A DNA stretch of 64,000 nucleotides from positions 7,192,001-7,256,000 of the forward strand of contig NZ_CP090063.1 in assembly GCF_021391495.1 (NCBI RefSeq), in the 5' to 3' direction. Origin of the DNA: Amycolatopsis acidiphila (GTDB lineage: Bacteria; Actinomycetota; Actinomycetes; Mycobacteriales; Pseudonocardiaceae). The translations under genes were made by a program, and so were the position numbers. Positions 43,259 through 53,794 of the stretch are shown here, piece by piece. How positions within the stretch are numbered: position 1 is the stretch's first letter; every line of letters starts with the position of its first letter. The notes below the pieces were generated by a model. The model searched no databases. It worked only from the letters and a program-made list of their open reading frames with translations, and was not told where the DNA came from.

Positions 43259-44159
43259 CGACACGGACACCCCAGCTGCCGGTCCACGAAGTGCCCGGCT
43301 CCAGCTCGATGAGGTCGGTGCCCGAGTTCAGTGCGTCGGCCGGGCAGGTCATCGGCTCGATCGCGATCGCGCGGCCACGCCCGACCAGATCCTGCGGGGT
43401 GAACACCTGCACCCATTTGAAGTCGGGGTCGGTCCACACGTCGAGGCGAGATGCGCCGTGGGACAGCACGTGGTGGTGCCGACCGTCCTCACCCGCGCTC
43501 AGCCCGCCGAACGCCGTGTCGAGGTCCACCCGGCCGACGAGCGTGCCGTTGCGGAAGTCGTACTCGGTGCCCTCGACGTCCTGCTCCGGGCCGTAGGGCA
43601 GCTGCTCGTCGGCTTCGTACGGGCGGACGCGCGTGGCGGACAGCGTCAGGGTCAGCTCGTCGGTGGGCACGTCGCCGAGGCGGAAGTACGGGTGGGTGCC
43701 GACGCCGACGCCGATCGCGGACTCCCCCTCGTTGCGGATCTCGTGCGTCACGGTCAGCTCGCGCGGGGCGAGCGCGTAGGTGATCCGGGCGTGCAGCGGC
43801 ACGGGCCAGCCGGGCTGCGCCTCGACCTCGATCTCGAAGGTGATCGAGGACTCGGCGTGCTCGACGAGCGTCCACTCACGGTGCCGGGTCAGGCCGTGGA
43901 TGGCGTTGCCCCGCGCCTCCTCGGTGACCTCCAGCTCCTGCTTCTCCCCCTGGTAGGTCCACTGTGCGCCCTTGGTCCGGTTCGGCCACGGCAGCAGCAC
44001 CTGGCCCGCACCCTTCGGCGGCTTGGCGTCGGCGTCGAAGGTCTCGAGGTAGGGCACGCCGTTGCTCTCGAAGGCGCGCAGTCCGGCGCCGATCTCGGTG
44101 ACCACCGCACGGGCGGAACCGCGGACGATCTCGAACTGCTGTCCAGTGGGATTGGCCAT
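43251..44159 (-). CDS. Aldose 1-epimerase
   Basis: A 302-residue galactose mutarotase-fold protein. NAIHGLTRHREW carries one active-site His, VGVGTHPYFRL the catalytic His and SHPY-like motif, and AIAIEPMTCPADALN the catalytic Glu. It interconverts alpha and beta aldoses. The ATG at 44159 gives the expected beta-start (FEIVRGSARAVV). It is divergent from the TetR gene at 44226, with an LmrA-type operator between them. Confidence 0.9.
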   Translation of the reverse strand: MANPTGQQFEIVRGSARAVVTEIGAGLRAFESNGVPYLETFDADAKPPKGAGQVLLPWPNRTKGAQWTYQGEKQELEVTEEARGNAIHGLTRHREWTLVEHAESSITFEIEVEAQPGWPVPLHARITYALAPRELTVTHEIRNEGESAIGVGVGTHPYFRLGDVPTDELTLTLSATRVRPYEADEQLPYGPEQDVEGTEYDFRNGTLVGRVDLDTAFGGLSAGEDGRHHHVLSHGASRLDVWTDPDFKWVQVFTPQDLVGRGRAIAIEPMTCPADALNSGTDLIELEPGTSWTGSWGVRVDV

Positions 44160-44191
44160 GCCGAGGAGGTTACTGCGCAGCGAACTGACTA

Positions 44192-44199
44192 GACCGGTC
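44192..44199. promoter_or_regulatory. LmrA/YxaF-type TetR operator core
   Basis: CTAGACCGGTCGTCATAG (44189-44206) centres on the palindrome GACCGGTC and resembles the TAGACC-RGTC-type site recognised by the LmrA/YxaF group of TetR regulators. The TetR at 44226 belongs by sequence to this group. The site lies between it and the divergent aldose epimerase gene. Confidence 0.6.
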
Positions 44200-44225
44200 G
44201 TCATAGTTTGCCTACGGTGGCCCCC

Positions 44226-44801
44226 ATGGTCCACCGAACCGACACCCGGCAGCGGATGCTCGACTCCGCCGCCGACCTCTTCCACACCCAGGGCTACCAC
44301 GCGACCGGGCTCAACCAGCTGGTCAGCGCGGTGGGCGCGCCCAAGGGCTCGCTGTACTTCCACTTCCCCGGCGGCAAGGAGCAGCTCGCGGCCGAGGCGG
44401 TGGAGATCTCGGGCGAACGCCTCGCCGGGCTGTTGCGGCAACTGCTCGACGCCGCACCGGGCCCGGGAGCCGCGATCGCCGCCGTGCTCGACGCGCTCGC
44501 GCAGAACCTGACGGAGTCGGACTTCCAGCGCGGCTGTCCGATCGCGACGGTCGCGATGGACGCGGGCACGGAAAGCGCGCGCATCAGGGAGGCCTGCGCG
44601 GGCAGTTACTCGTCCTGGCAGGAGGTCATCTCGGACTACCTCGTCCGGCAGGGCTTCGAGAGCGAGCACGCGTCGATGCTGAGCGAGGTCGCGCTGAGTT
44701 CGATCGAAGGCGCGCTGTTGCTCGCGAAGCTCCGGCGCGACCTCTCGCCGATGAGAACCGTCCGGGACCACCTGCGGCTCACCTTCACGAAGGAGACCTG
44801 A
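44226..44801 (+). CDS. LmrA/YxaF-like TetR family regulator
   Basis: A 191-residue regulator. HTH: YHATGLNQLVSAVGAPKGS with the SLYFHFPGGKEQL recognition helix, and RGCPIATVAMD, a diagnostic segment of the LmrA/YxaF group. These sense small drugs or flavonoids in Bacillus. The stop overlaps the start of the metallo-beta-lactamase-fold gene (TGATG), so the two were coupled. The ATG at 44226 is chosen over one at 44208. Confidence 0.88.
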   Translation: MVHRTDTRQRMLDSAADLFHTQGYHATGLNQLVSAVGAPKGSLYFHFPGGKEQLAAEAVEISGERLAGLLRQLLDAAPGPGAAIAAVLDALAQNLTESDFQRGCPIATVAMDAGTESARIREACAGSYSSWQEVISDYLVRQGFESEHASMLSEVALSSIEGALLLAKLRRDLSPMRTVRDHLRLTFTKET

Positions 44802-45225
44802 TGCGGGTACACCACTTCAACGCCGGCAGCATGCGCCCGCGCACGGTCCACAGTGGATGTCCTATGAGGACAAGGATGAGCCGTGGTTCGGGTTCGAGGC
44901 GGTGCGGGAGCTGAAGGGCCTGCCGCCGGAGATCCTGCTGGTGCCGCTGGGCGGGCACACCCGCGGCCATGCGGGAGTGGCCGCCGCCACCGACGACGGC
45001 TGGCTGCTCAGCGCGGGGGACGCCTATTTCTTCCACAGCGAGCTGGACCCGGTGCGGCCGCACTGCCCGCCGGTGCTGGGCGCGTTCGAGCGCCGCATGC
45101 AGACGCTGCCGGGACCACGCCGCGAGAACCAGCAGCGCCTTCGGGAACTACGCCGTGAGCACCCGGAGATCACGGTGTTTTCGGCTCACCACGCGGTTGA
45201 GCTGCACCGGGTTCTGGCGGGATGA
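44801..45225 (+). pseudogene. Metallo-beta-lactamase-fold hydrolase with internal deletion and frame change
   Basis: From the ATG at 44801 the reading frame gives MRVHHFNAGSMRPR, the N-terminus of a family of MBL-fold hydrolases. After ~15-18 codons the frame is lost. In another frame from 44854 the C-terminal part reads on to 45225 (DEPWFGFEAVRELKGLPPEILL, GHTRGHAGVAAATDDGWLL, FFHSELDPVRPHC). About 130-150 codons between, which should carry HxHxDH, are absent. This is a deletion with frame mismatch, so the gene is almost surely inactive. The AGGAG ribosome site and TetR coupling remain. Confidence 0.85.
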
Positions 45226-45625
45226 CCTGCCACTGGCCCGCGTTCGGGTCGACGCCCGGCGTGTACGGCACGACCTCGGGCTCCGGGTCGATCGGCAGCC
45301 CCGCCGAGCGCATCATCTCCAGCGCCGCCGCGTCGCCCAGCGCGTCACCGAGCACGTTGACGCCCTCGGCGAGCGCGGCCTGCTGGGCACGGTGGGACAG
45401 CTCCACGATCTGGGCACTCAGCTCCTGCGCGCTCAGCTGGAGCGCGGACTCGTCGAGCTTCAGCTCCTTCAGCGCGCCGTGCACATCCACCGTCACCCGG
45501 AGGTTGTCGGGGCCGTTGTAGGCCCAGCCGCGCAGCTCCGCCAGCCGCGCGGGCAGCTGCTCGGTCAGGCGCAGGCGCTCCTCGGCGTCGGCGAGCAGGC
45601 GTTCCGCCGTGCGTCTGTCGTTCAT
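45170..45625 (-). CDS. YbaB/EbfC-like protein of the type VII operon
   Basis: A 151-residue protein with an N-terminal helical YbaB-like core (RTAERLLADAEERLRLTEQLPARL, NLRVTVDVHGALKELKLDES) and a Pro-rich C-terminal tail (~115-151). Members of this family occur beside WXG-type genes in actinobacteria. Its last 56 bases overlap the convergent MBL pseudogene, in opposite direction, which is unusual. It is the last gene of the operon that starts at 47332. Confidence 0.8.
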   Translation of the reverse strand: MNDRRTAERLLADAEERLRLTEQLPARLAELRGWAYNGPDNLRVTVDVHGALKELKLDESALQLSAQELSAQIVELSHRAQQAALAEGVNVLGDALGDAAALEMMRSAGLPIDPEPEVVPYTPGVDPNAGQWQVIPPEPGAAQPRGEPKTP

Positions 45626-45936
45626 CCCCGGGTCCAGTCGCGGTCGAAGTCGTCGTCCGACGCCAGCTCCGGGTCATAGCCCAGCCCGAGCTGCTCCCCG
45701 ACGCGCGCGGCGTCCCGCCCGAGCACCTGTGCGTACAGGTGCTGCGCCCGCTGGTTCGCCTTCGCCGTCGCGCGCGCCGCGACGGACACCACGGTGTCGG
45801 CCAGGTACGCCGCGCCGTAGCGCATCGCCTGCGGGCTCAGCTGCACCGACCGCAACCGCCCGCCGACGCCGACCTCGACGGTCGCCCCGTCCGCGCTCGC
45901 CTTGCCGACGATCGTCGCGAAGTCCGGCTCACTCAT
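45622..45936 (-). CDS. Second small YbaB/EbfC-like protein
   Basis: A 104-residue protein beginning MSEPDFATIVGKAS; GATVEVGVGGRLRSVQLSP is the YbaB-like sheet and AQHLYAQVLGRDAARV a helical tail. It overlaps the NlpC/P60 gene upstream and the 151-residue paralogue downstream (ATGA at each junction), so the pair probably forms a heteromer. Its role is unknown. Confidence 0.8.
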   Translation of the reverse strand: MSEPDFATIVGKASADGATVEVGVGGRLRSVQLSPQAMRYGAAYLADTVVSVAARATAKANQRAQHLYAQVLGRDAARVGEQLGLGYDPELASDDDFDRDWTRG

Positions 45937-47000
45937 GCCGAGGGCCTGAACACGCCCAGCAGCGGCTCGCCCGCGTTGCTCGTGCGCAGCGGCACGACGT
46001 GGCAGACGTCGCCGGTGTGCGGCTCCTCGACCATCTGCCCGTTGCCGATGTACATCGCGACGTGCCCGCTCCAGATGACCAGGTCGCCGGGCTGGATGTC
46101 CTTGATGTCGACCTTCTGCCCGATCGTCTGCGTCGCGGCGGTGCGCGGCAGCTTGATGCCCGCCTGGCTGTACGCCCACTGCGTCAGCCCGCTGCAGTCC
46201 ATGCCCTTGTTCGGGTCCGTGCCGCCCCACACGTACGGCAGCCCGAGCCGCGACAGCGCCGCCCGCACGGCGATCGCGGCGCGCTCGCTCGGCGCGTTCA
46301 CCGTCTGGCCGCCGGGCAGCTTGATCTGCGAGCCGCTGCCGTACTGGTCCGACGGCGGGAAAGTCATGGCGTGCCCGCTGGACGGGACGTCACCGCCACC
46401 GCCGCTGTATCCGCCACCTCCGCCGCCACCGCCGGAGTCGGTGGCGCGCGTGCCGAGCGGACCCGCGGGCGGCGCCGACGCCGGGGTGGTGGCGTTCATG
46501 CCGTTCATCAGGTCCTGCAGCCGGTCCTTGGCCGCGTTGACGATGTCCGCGGCCTCCTTCGCGTACTTCGCCGACATGCCGGCGATGACCGCGCGGGCCT
46601 GCAGCTCGGCGCCCGGGTCGGTGCTGCTCGCGGCCGCGTTGGCGAGGGTGCGGGCGTCGGCGTCGAACTCCGTCAGCAGCGCCTGGCACTGCTGCTGGGC
46701 GTTCTTGACCAAGCTGGTCGCGTCACCGATGGTCTGCGCCGTCTTCGACGCCCAGGTGGACGCGTCGTCGAGGGCCTGGGTGTGCTCCTTGGCCTTGACG
46801 CCGAACAGGTCGCCGCGGTCGCCGACCCAGTTGCCCTGCAGGCTGCTCGCCTCGGTCTGGTGCCGGGTGCCGTACTCGCCGAGCTTGGTCGACAGCGAGC
46901 TCAGGTCCGACTGCGCCTTGGCCGCGGCGCCGGTGTCCCCCTCCAGCTTGTCCGCGGCCTCCTTGATGGGCGCCTCGTAGGGCGCCAGGTCGATCGCCAC
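45933..47000 (-). CDS. WXG-like / NlpC-P60 peptidoglycan hydrolase fusion
   Basis: A 355-residue protein. Residues ~1-150 are helical, with the WXG-like hairpin (SSLQGNWVGDRGDLFGVKAKEH). A Gly-rich, Pro-rich linker (~175-210, SGGGGGGGGYSGGGG) follows. The C40/NlpC-P60 domain (~235-355) contains the catalytic Cys in GMDCSGLTQWAY, His in WSGHVAMYIGNG, and the polar residue region EEPHTGDV. There is no signal peptide; the WXG fold suggests export by a type VII system. It would cut peptidoglycan stem peptides outside the cell. Confidence 0.88.
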   Translation of the reverse strand: MAIDLAPYEAPIKEAADKLEGDTGAAAKAQSDLSSLSTKLGEYGTRHQTEASSLQGNWVGDRGDLFGVKAKEHTQALDDASTWASKTAQTIGDATSLVKNAQQQCQALLTEFDADARTLANAAASSTDPGAELQARAVIAGMSAKYAKEAADIVNAAKDRLQDLMNGMNATTPASAPPAGPLGTRATDSGGGGGGGGYSGGGGDVPSSGHAMTFPPSDQYGSGSQIKLPGGQTVNAPSERAAIAVRAALSRLGLPYVWGGTDPNKGMDCSGLTQWAYSQAGIKLPRTAATQTIGQKVDIKDIQPGDLVIWSGHVAMYIGNGQMVEEPHTGDVCHVVPLRTSNAGEPLLGVFRPSA

Positions 47001-47011
47001 GTGCGCGCCCC

Positions 47012-47332
47012 TCAGCCCAGGATCCGGCGCAGGTGGTCGCCGAACAGCTGCTCGTCGGCCTCGTAGTCGCCCTTCGCGGTGTGCACCGACTGGCCGAGGT
47101 CGTGCACGCTGCCCGCGACGGAGTGCACGTGGGTGTGCATGCGGTCGAGGTGGTCGGTCAGCGAGGCGTGCAGGCCGCTTTCGTGCCCGAGGTCGCCGAA
47201 CAGGTTGGCGGGCAGCGACAGGTTGCCGGCCAGGTGCGTCTTCGCGGTGCCCACGATCTCGTCCGAGAGCGTGCCGGCGCGCGAGTGGTATCGGGCCAGG
47301 TCGGCGGTGTCGACGGAGATCCCATCAGCCAT
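47012..47332 (-). CDS. Type VII secretion target protein (EspC-like)
   Basis: A 106-residue helical protein, MADGISVDTADLARYHSRAG then LARYHSRAGTLSDEIVG and LGQSVHTAKGDYEADEQLFGDHLRR. The EspC/type VII target family has this size and a YxxxD/E-type C-terminal segment: YEADEQLF here. It lies first in the operon with the NlpC/P60 protein and is probably its co-secreted partner. The ATG at 47332 is favoured by the family's short start. Confidence 0.8.
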   Translation of the reverse strand: MADGISVDTADLARYHSRAGTLSDEIVGTAKTHLAGNLSLPANLFGDLGHESGLHASLTDHLDRMHTHVHSVAGSVHDLGQSVHTAKGDYEADEQLFGDHLRRILG

Positions 47333-47378
47333 GCCGCCATGGTGCCCCATCGGGCAGCCCCGCGTGGGTGAAACGCGG

Positions 47379-48659
47379 CTATTTGACCACCGCGGCCGCG
47401 CGGTACCGCCAGAAGGCGGGCAGCATCGCGACGGCGATGACGATCAGCACGATCACGAGCACCCCACCGCCGGCGGAGGCGGCCGCGGTGCCGACCGCGG
47501 CGCCGCTCCAGCCGTGCGTGACGTCCGCGATGCGCGGCCCGCCCGCGACGACGACCGTGAAGGCGCCCTGCATCCGGCCGCGCATCTCGTCGGTCGCGGC
47601 GGCCTGCAGGATGGACTGCCGGTAGATCGCGCTGACCATGTCGGCCGCGCCACCGATGATCAGGAACGTGACGGCGAGCCACAGCGCGTGCGCCAGCCCG
47701 AACCCGACGATCGCCGCGCCCCACGCGCAGATCGCGACCACGACCGCGACACCCTGACGGCGGATCCGGCCGAGCCAGCCGGAGAACAGGCCGATGACGA
47801 CCGAGCCGATCGGGATGGCGGCGAACAGCCAGCCCAGCGCGAGGCCGCCGCCCGGCGGGTCGCCGAAGGTCCGCTCGGCCATCTCGGGGAACAGGGCACG
47901 CGGCATGCCCGCGACCATCGCGATGATGTCGACGACGAAGCTCGCCAGCAGGACCTTCTGGGTGCCCATGTAGCGGAAGCCGTCGATCACGTCGCGCAGG
48001 CCGGCGCGGCGGGCCAGGCCGGACAGCGGCGGGAGCGCGGGCAGGCGCCAGACCGTGTAGAGGGTGAGCAGCAGGGCGATCGTGTCGATCAGGTAGAGGG
48101 TCGGCAGGCCGAGGACCGGCATCAGGGCGCCGGCCGCCATCGGGCCGAAGATCGTGCCGAACATGTTCATGGTGCCGCTGAGCGCCGTCGCGGCGGGGAG
48201 CAGCTCGGGAGCGACCAGGCGGGCGACGATCGCGCTGCGGGTGGGCATGTTGATCGCGAAGAACGCCTGGTTGAGGGCGAGGAGCACGAGCACGAGCCAG
48301 ACCGAGCCGATGTTCAGCCAGGCCTGCAGCCACAGCAGCGCGGAGACGACGGCGATGCCGGCGTTGCCGAGGAGGAGCAGCTTGCGGCGGTCGACGGTGT
48401 CGGCGATCGCGCCGCCCCACAGGCCGAACACGAGCAGCGGCACGAGCGCGACGGCGCCGGTGAGGCCCACCCAGGCCGACGACCCGGTGAGGTCGAACAC
48501 CTGCTTCGGCACCGCGACGGTGGTGAGCTGGCTGCCGATGGCGGTGACCGCTGTCCCGACCCAGAGACGGCGAAAAGCAGGCACCTTCAGCGGCTGGATG
48601 TCGATGACGACCGAACCGAACCGCTTGCGCTTCCTGCTGGCGCCCGCCTCGACACTCAC
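47379..48659 (-). CDS. MFS transporter
   Basis: A 426-residue permease with 12 predicted helices. GSQLTTVAVPKQVFDLTG and LWGGAIADTVDRRKLLLLGN carry the motif A-like loop between helices 2 and 3, and RMQGAFTVVVAGGPRIAD the second half. The pattern matches the MFS_3 exporters for siderophores or drugs. The GTG at 48659 lies inside a palindrome (48657-48700). The substrate is unknown. Confidence 0.87.
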   Translation of the reverse strand: MSVEAGASRKRKRFGSVVIDIQPLKVPAFRRLWVGTAVTAIGSQLTTVAVPKQVFDLTGSSAWVGLTGAVALVPLLVFGLWGGAIADTVDRRKLLLLGNAGIAVVSALLWLQAWLNIGSVWLVLVLLALNQAFFAINMPTRSAIVARLVAPELLPAATALSGTMNMFGTIFGPMAAGALMPVLGLPTLYLIDTIALLLTLYTVWRLPALPPLSGLARRAGLRDVIDGFRYMGTQKVLLASFVVDIIAMVAGMPRALFPEMAERTFGDPPGGGLALGWLFAAIPIGSVVIGLFSGWLGRIRRQGVAVVVAICAWGAAIVGFGLAHALWLAVTFLIIGGAADMVSAIYRQSILQAAATDEMRGRMQGAFTVVVAGGPRIADVTHGWSGAAVGTAAASAGGGVLVIVLIVIAVAMLPAFWRYRAAAVVK

Positions 48660-48700
48660 AACGAACCAGCTTAGCGGAGCTAAGTAGTTGGTCCGTTGTG
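48657..48700. promoter_or_regulatory. 44-bp imperfect palindrome at the MFS gene start
   Basis: CTTAGC-GGA-GCTAAG (48670-48684) is the core. The outer arms CACAACG (48657-48663) and CGTTGTG (48694-48700) pair as well, with ACCA/TGGT between. It includes the GTG start (48657-48659) and would cover the promoter and ribosome site of the exporter; the regulator is not adjacent. Confidence 0.65.
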
Positions 48701-48929
48701 ATTTCCGCTGAGCGAGATGGCGCTGGATGGGTGGTTTGGGCAGGGGCGGCGAGGGTGGCGGTGGCGGCGCGGTTTCGGGGAACCCGGGTGCGGGGGTCAG
48801 ACGGCGGGTACCGCGAGCGATTGCGCAGCCACCCCCACTGGCCCGGTCCGACAGGCAGCACGCACCGCGACCGGCACCGGCCGCCCGCTCGTCACACCAA
48901 ACAGGCCGGGGCTACCGCAGCACCCGCGA

Positions 48930-49601
48930 CTACGGCGCCACCCGCACGATCTGCCACCCGTCGTGGGTGTGGACGTAGCGGAGGCGGTCGTGGAGGCGGT
49001 TCTGCTGCCCCTGCCAGAACTCGACCGTGTCCGGCTTGATGCGCCAGCCGCCCCAGTGCGGCGGGAAGGGCACCTTCTCGACATCGGCGAAGCGGCGCTC
49101 GATCGACGCCAGCGCGTTGTCCAGCTCCCGCCGGCTGCGCACCACCTGGGACTGCGGCGACGCCCACGCGCCCAGCTGCGAACCCCGCGGCCGCGAAGCC
49201 CAGTACTCCGCCGTCTCCTTGACATCGACCTTCTCGACCTCGCCGCGCACGGTCACCTGCCGGTGCAGCGAGTACCACGGGAAGGTCACCGACGCGTACC
49301 GCGTGACCGTCAGGTCGTGGCTCTTCGCCGAGGTGTAGTTCGTGTAGAACACCACGCCACGATCGTCGAGCCCCTTGCACAGCACGGTCCTCGACGAGGG
49401 CCGGCCCTCGGCGTCGGCGGTGGCGAGCACCATCGCGTTCGGTTCCGGGACCCCCGCCCCGATGGCCTGGTTCAGCCACCCCTGCAGCTGTTCGGTCCAG
49501 GTGCCCGCCAGATCGGACTCCTCCAGGGACTCCCCTTCGTAGGCCACCCGCATTCCGGGCAGTCGTACCGCTACGTCGTCGATGTTGCCGACCTCCGGCA
49601 T
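48930..49601 (-). CDS. pdxH: Pyridoxamine 5'-phosphate oxidase
   Basis: A 223-residue FMN enzyme that oxidises pyridoxine/pyridoxamine phosphate to PLP. PNAMVLATADAEGRPSSRTVLCKG is the FMN-binding start. RPRGSQLGAWASPQS and the C-terminal EFWQGQQNRLHDRLRY signature are specific to PdxH. ATG at 49601 with a GCGGAGGTTG site. It stands alone, with SerC at 57 kb the nearest PLP user. Confidence 0.93.
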   Translation of the reverse strand: MPEVGNIDDVAVRLPGMRVAYEGESLEESDLAGTWTEQLQGWLNQAIGAGVPEPNAMVLATADAEGRPSSRTVLCKGLDDRGVVFYTNYTSAKSHDLTVTRYASVTFPWYSLHRQVTVRGEVEKVDVKETAEYWASRPRGSQLGAWASPQSQVVRSRRELDNALASIERRFADVEKVPFPPHWGGWRIKPDTVEFWQGQQNRLHDRLRYVHTHDGWQIVRVAP

Positions 49602-49701
49602 GTGTCAACCTCCGCGCCCGCGCACGCATCAGTAATACAAGTGGATGAAGGTTGACGTTAGGGCCTGCGACGCCTGCGCGAAACCCGCCGAACGGTGACG
49701 C

Positions 49702-50427
49702 CTAACACGACATCTTCGGAAAACAACGCCTGGCTCGATCAAGACCCGCCTGCGCCGTCACCACATCGGGTGCCAACGCCGTGACCAGGGCGCCACCGTG
49801 TGCGAGCGGCGTGACCGACCACCAGTCGCCACCCGCGGGCTCCGGCGGATCCTCCCCGCCGACGAGCAGCTCCGTCGCGAGCACCCGCCGCCCGGCGAGG
49901 TGGGCGATGCTGCGGTCGAGCACCCCGACGTCCAGCGTCTGGTGCAGCAGTGGCACCCCGGCCCGCACGACGCGCTGGGTACTGCGCAGCACACCGGTCC
50001 GCTCACCCACGCGGCCGAGCACCAGGACCTCCCGCGTGTGGAACCGGGCGTCGTCATCCAGCGTCGCGAACAGCTCCGCGGCGTGCCGGGCGCGGGAGGT
50101 GACCACGGTCGGCTCCGGCAGGTACTCCAGCATCCCGCCGCGCTCGACCTCCACATGGACCGTCGAGCGGCTACCGCCCTCCCGATGCCCGGGCAGTGCC
50201 AGCGTCGCCGCGACCCCCGACAGCCGCAGCCGCGCACCGGCGCCGACCCGCACGGTCAGCGTCAGCTCGTCGCCGCCGAGCGGGGAGGTCGCCGAGCTGA
50301 CGAGGTGCACGACAGCGGCACCGTTCGTGCGCTTCGGGAACAGCGTCAGCGGCGCCATCGACCTCAGCTCACGCAGCACGGTGCGGCCGTCGCGGTACTC
50401 GGCCACCAGCCGGGCGTCGGCTCTCAT
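49702..50427 (-). CDS. ureD: Urease accessory protein UreD
   Basis: A 241-residue UreD/Ure[37 protein letters not shown] and [19 protein letters not shown] fit the family. It is the last gene of the urease operon, its start overlapping the ureG stop by 4 bases. UreD forms the nickel-delivery complex with UreF and UreG on the apo-urease. Confidence 0.9.
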   Translation of the reverse strand: MRADARLVAEYRDGRTVLRELRSMAPLTLFPKRTNGAAVVHLVSSATSPLGGDELTLTVRVGAGARLRLSGVAATLALPGHREGGSRSTVHVEVERGGMLEYLPEPTVVTSRARHAAELFATLDDDARFHTREVLVLGRVGERTGVLRSTQRVVRAGVPLLHQTLDVGVLDRSIAHLAGRRVLATELLVGGEDPPEPAGGDWWSVTPLAHGGALVTALAPDVVTAQAGLDRARRCFPKMSC

Positions 50428-51113
50428 ACCAGCTGCTTGCGGACCCAGTCGGCGACGTCCGGCGCGTTGGGAGTGTCCACAAGCGACTGGGTGATGACCG
50501 GCAGCTCGCCCCGCATCCGGTGCGCGTCCGAGGTCATCACCGCCATGTCCGCGCCGACGAACTGCGCGAGGTCGATCTTGTTGATCACCAGCAGATCCGC
50601 CGTCGTGACGCCGGGACCACCCTTGCGGGGGACCTTGTCACCACCGGCGACGTCCACCACGAACACCTGGCTGTCGGCGAGACCGCGGCTGAACACGGCT
50701 GTCAGGTTGTCCCCGCCGCTTTCGATGATCACCAGTTCCAGCCCGGGGAACCGCTCCTCGAGCCGCTCGACGGCGTCGAGGTTCGCGGTGATGTCGTCAC
50801 GGATCGCGGTGTGCGGGCACGCGCCGGTCTGCACCGCCTCGATGCGCTCGACGTCGAGCACGCCCGCCCGGCGCAGGAAGTCCGCGTCCTCGGTCGTGTA
50901 GATGTCGTTGGTCACCACGGCCAGGTCGATCTCGTCGCCCAGCGCCCGGCACAAGGCCGCGACCAGTGCGGTCTTACCGCTGCCGACGGGACCGCCGATG
51001 CCGATGCGGAACGCGCGGCCGTGCTTCGCCGCCGCCGCGTACTGGTCGGGTTCGGCGGCCGTGGGGTCGAAGTTCACGGGATGGACGTGCCCGTGACCGT
51101 GCTCAGCTGGCAA
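50424..51113 (-). CDS. ureG: Urease accessory GTPase UreG
   Basis: A 229-residue GTPase. [14 protein letters not shown] is the P-loop, [12 protein letters not shown] and [13 protein letters not shown] carry the metal-binding CPH motif, and [12 protein letters not shown] and VINKIDLA the nucleotide site. The N-terminus is His-rich ([11 protein letters not shown]), which may bind Ni and partly replace the missing UreE. TTG at 51113 starts inside ureF. Confidence 0.93.
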   Translation of the reverse strand: MPAEHGHGHVHPVNFDPTAAEPDQYAAAAKHGRAFRIGIGGPVGSGKTALVAALCRALGDEIDLAVVTNDIYTTEDADFLRRAGVLDVERIEAVQTGACPHTAIRDDITANLDAVERLEERFPGLELVIIESGGDNLTAVFSRGLADSQVFVVDVAGGDKVPRKGGPGVTTADLLVINKIDLAQFVGADMAVMTSDAHRMRGELPVITQSLVDTPNAPDVADWVRKQLV

Positions 51114-51782
51114 AGAGACGCACCTCTTCCTTGTGGTGCCGAAGATGTGCTTCGGCGAGCAGGTCCAGTGCCGGGGCGTTGGGTGCCGGCAGCCGCGCCG
51201 GGTCGGCGCCCGCGGTGGCGGCGGCCTCGTCGGCGACGGCCTCGAGCCCTGGCGCCAATCGTGCCACCATCGCGTTCACGGTGAGCGGGTCGAAGCCGAG
51301 CAACCGCACCGCCGCGCTCGCCGGGCCGCTGACCGCGAGGTAGGCGAGCGCCAGTGCGGCGTCGCGCGGCGAGCTGCCGCCCGCTCCGGCGAGGGCGCCG
51401 GTGACGATCGGGTGGTGCGGACGCGGGGTCACGGCCAGCAGCTCGCCGATGGCGGGCCACGCGATCCGCCCGGCCCGGGCCGTCCCGCGGCCCTGCGCTC
51501 GTGACGCCTCCCGCTGCGCCGGCGACGGGGTGCGTGCGTCGAGCTCGGCGTCCAGCCGCAGCCAGTGTCCACTGTGGACATCTCGGCGGATGGCATGTGC
51601 CGCCGCCGCGGCGAAAGCGGCGGCCAGCAGGCCCGCCGTCCACAGCCGTCCGTGCAGGAACTCGGGCAGGTCCCGCTCGGCGGTCACCAGCCTGCGCGCG
51701 ACGACCTCCTCCAGCCCGCCCGAGTGGACGTGCCCCCCGCCGGGGAAGCGGGAGTCGGCGAGCAGCAGCGCGGTGACGTCCA

Positions 51783-51783
<1 letters not shown>
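51103..51783 (-). CDS. ureF: Urease accessory protein UreF
   Basis: A 226-residue helical Ure[24 protein letters not shown] is the conserved N-terminal helix, and [25 protein letters not shown] the C-terminal one. Its stop is downstream of the ureG start (11-base overlap), and its start overlaps the ureC stop (TGATG). Overall the operon is compact. Confidence 0.9.
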
Positions 51784-53497
<1,714 letters not shown>

Positions 53498-53501
<4 letters not shown>

Positions 53502-53785
53502 CGCTGCAGCCCCGGGACGACCTTGGCGCCCGCCAGCGGCACGAGGTCCACCTCGCGGTCCACCCCCGGTTCGAAGCGCACCGACGTGCCGGCCGGGATG
53601 TCGAGGCGATGCCCCTGCGCGGCGCCGCGGTCGAAGTCGAGGGCGCTGTTGGTCTGCGCGAAGTGGAAGTGCGAGCCGACCTGCACCGGCCGGTCGCCGG
53701 TGTTGACCACCCGGAGCGTGGTCCGCGGCCTGCCTGGGTTGAGCTCGACCGGCTCGGCGGCCGGGAGGATCTCTCCAGGGTGCAC
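53498..53785 (-). CDS. ureB: Urease subunit beta
   Basis: A 95-residue subunit. [19 protein letters not shown] and [24 protein letters not shown] are diagnostic, and the C-terminus [18 protein letters not shown] is standard. GTG is the start; ureA stops 9 bases upstream. It is slightly short (many are 100-110 residues). Confidence 0.95.
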
Positions 53786-53794
53786 GGGAACCTC

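Noticed and set aside
48701..48929. A small gene in the G-rich stretch between the exporter and pdxH
   Set aside because: The open frames there are short, start-poor and have no codon bias or ribosome site; I see nothing but low-complexity GC-rich sequence.
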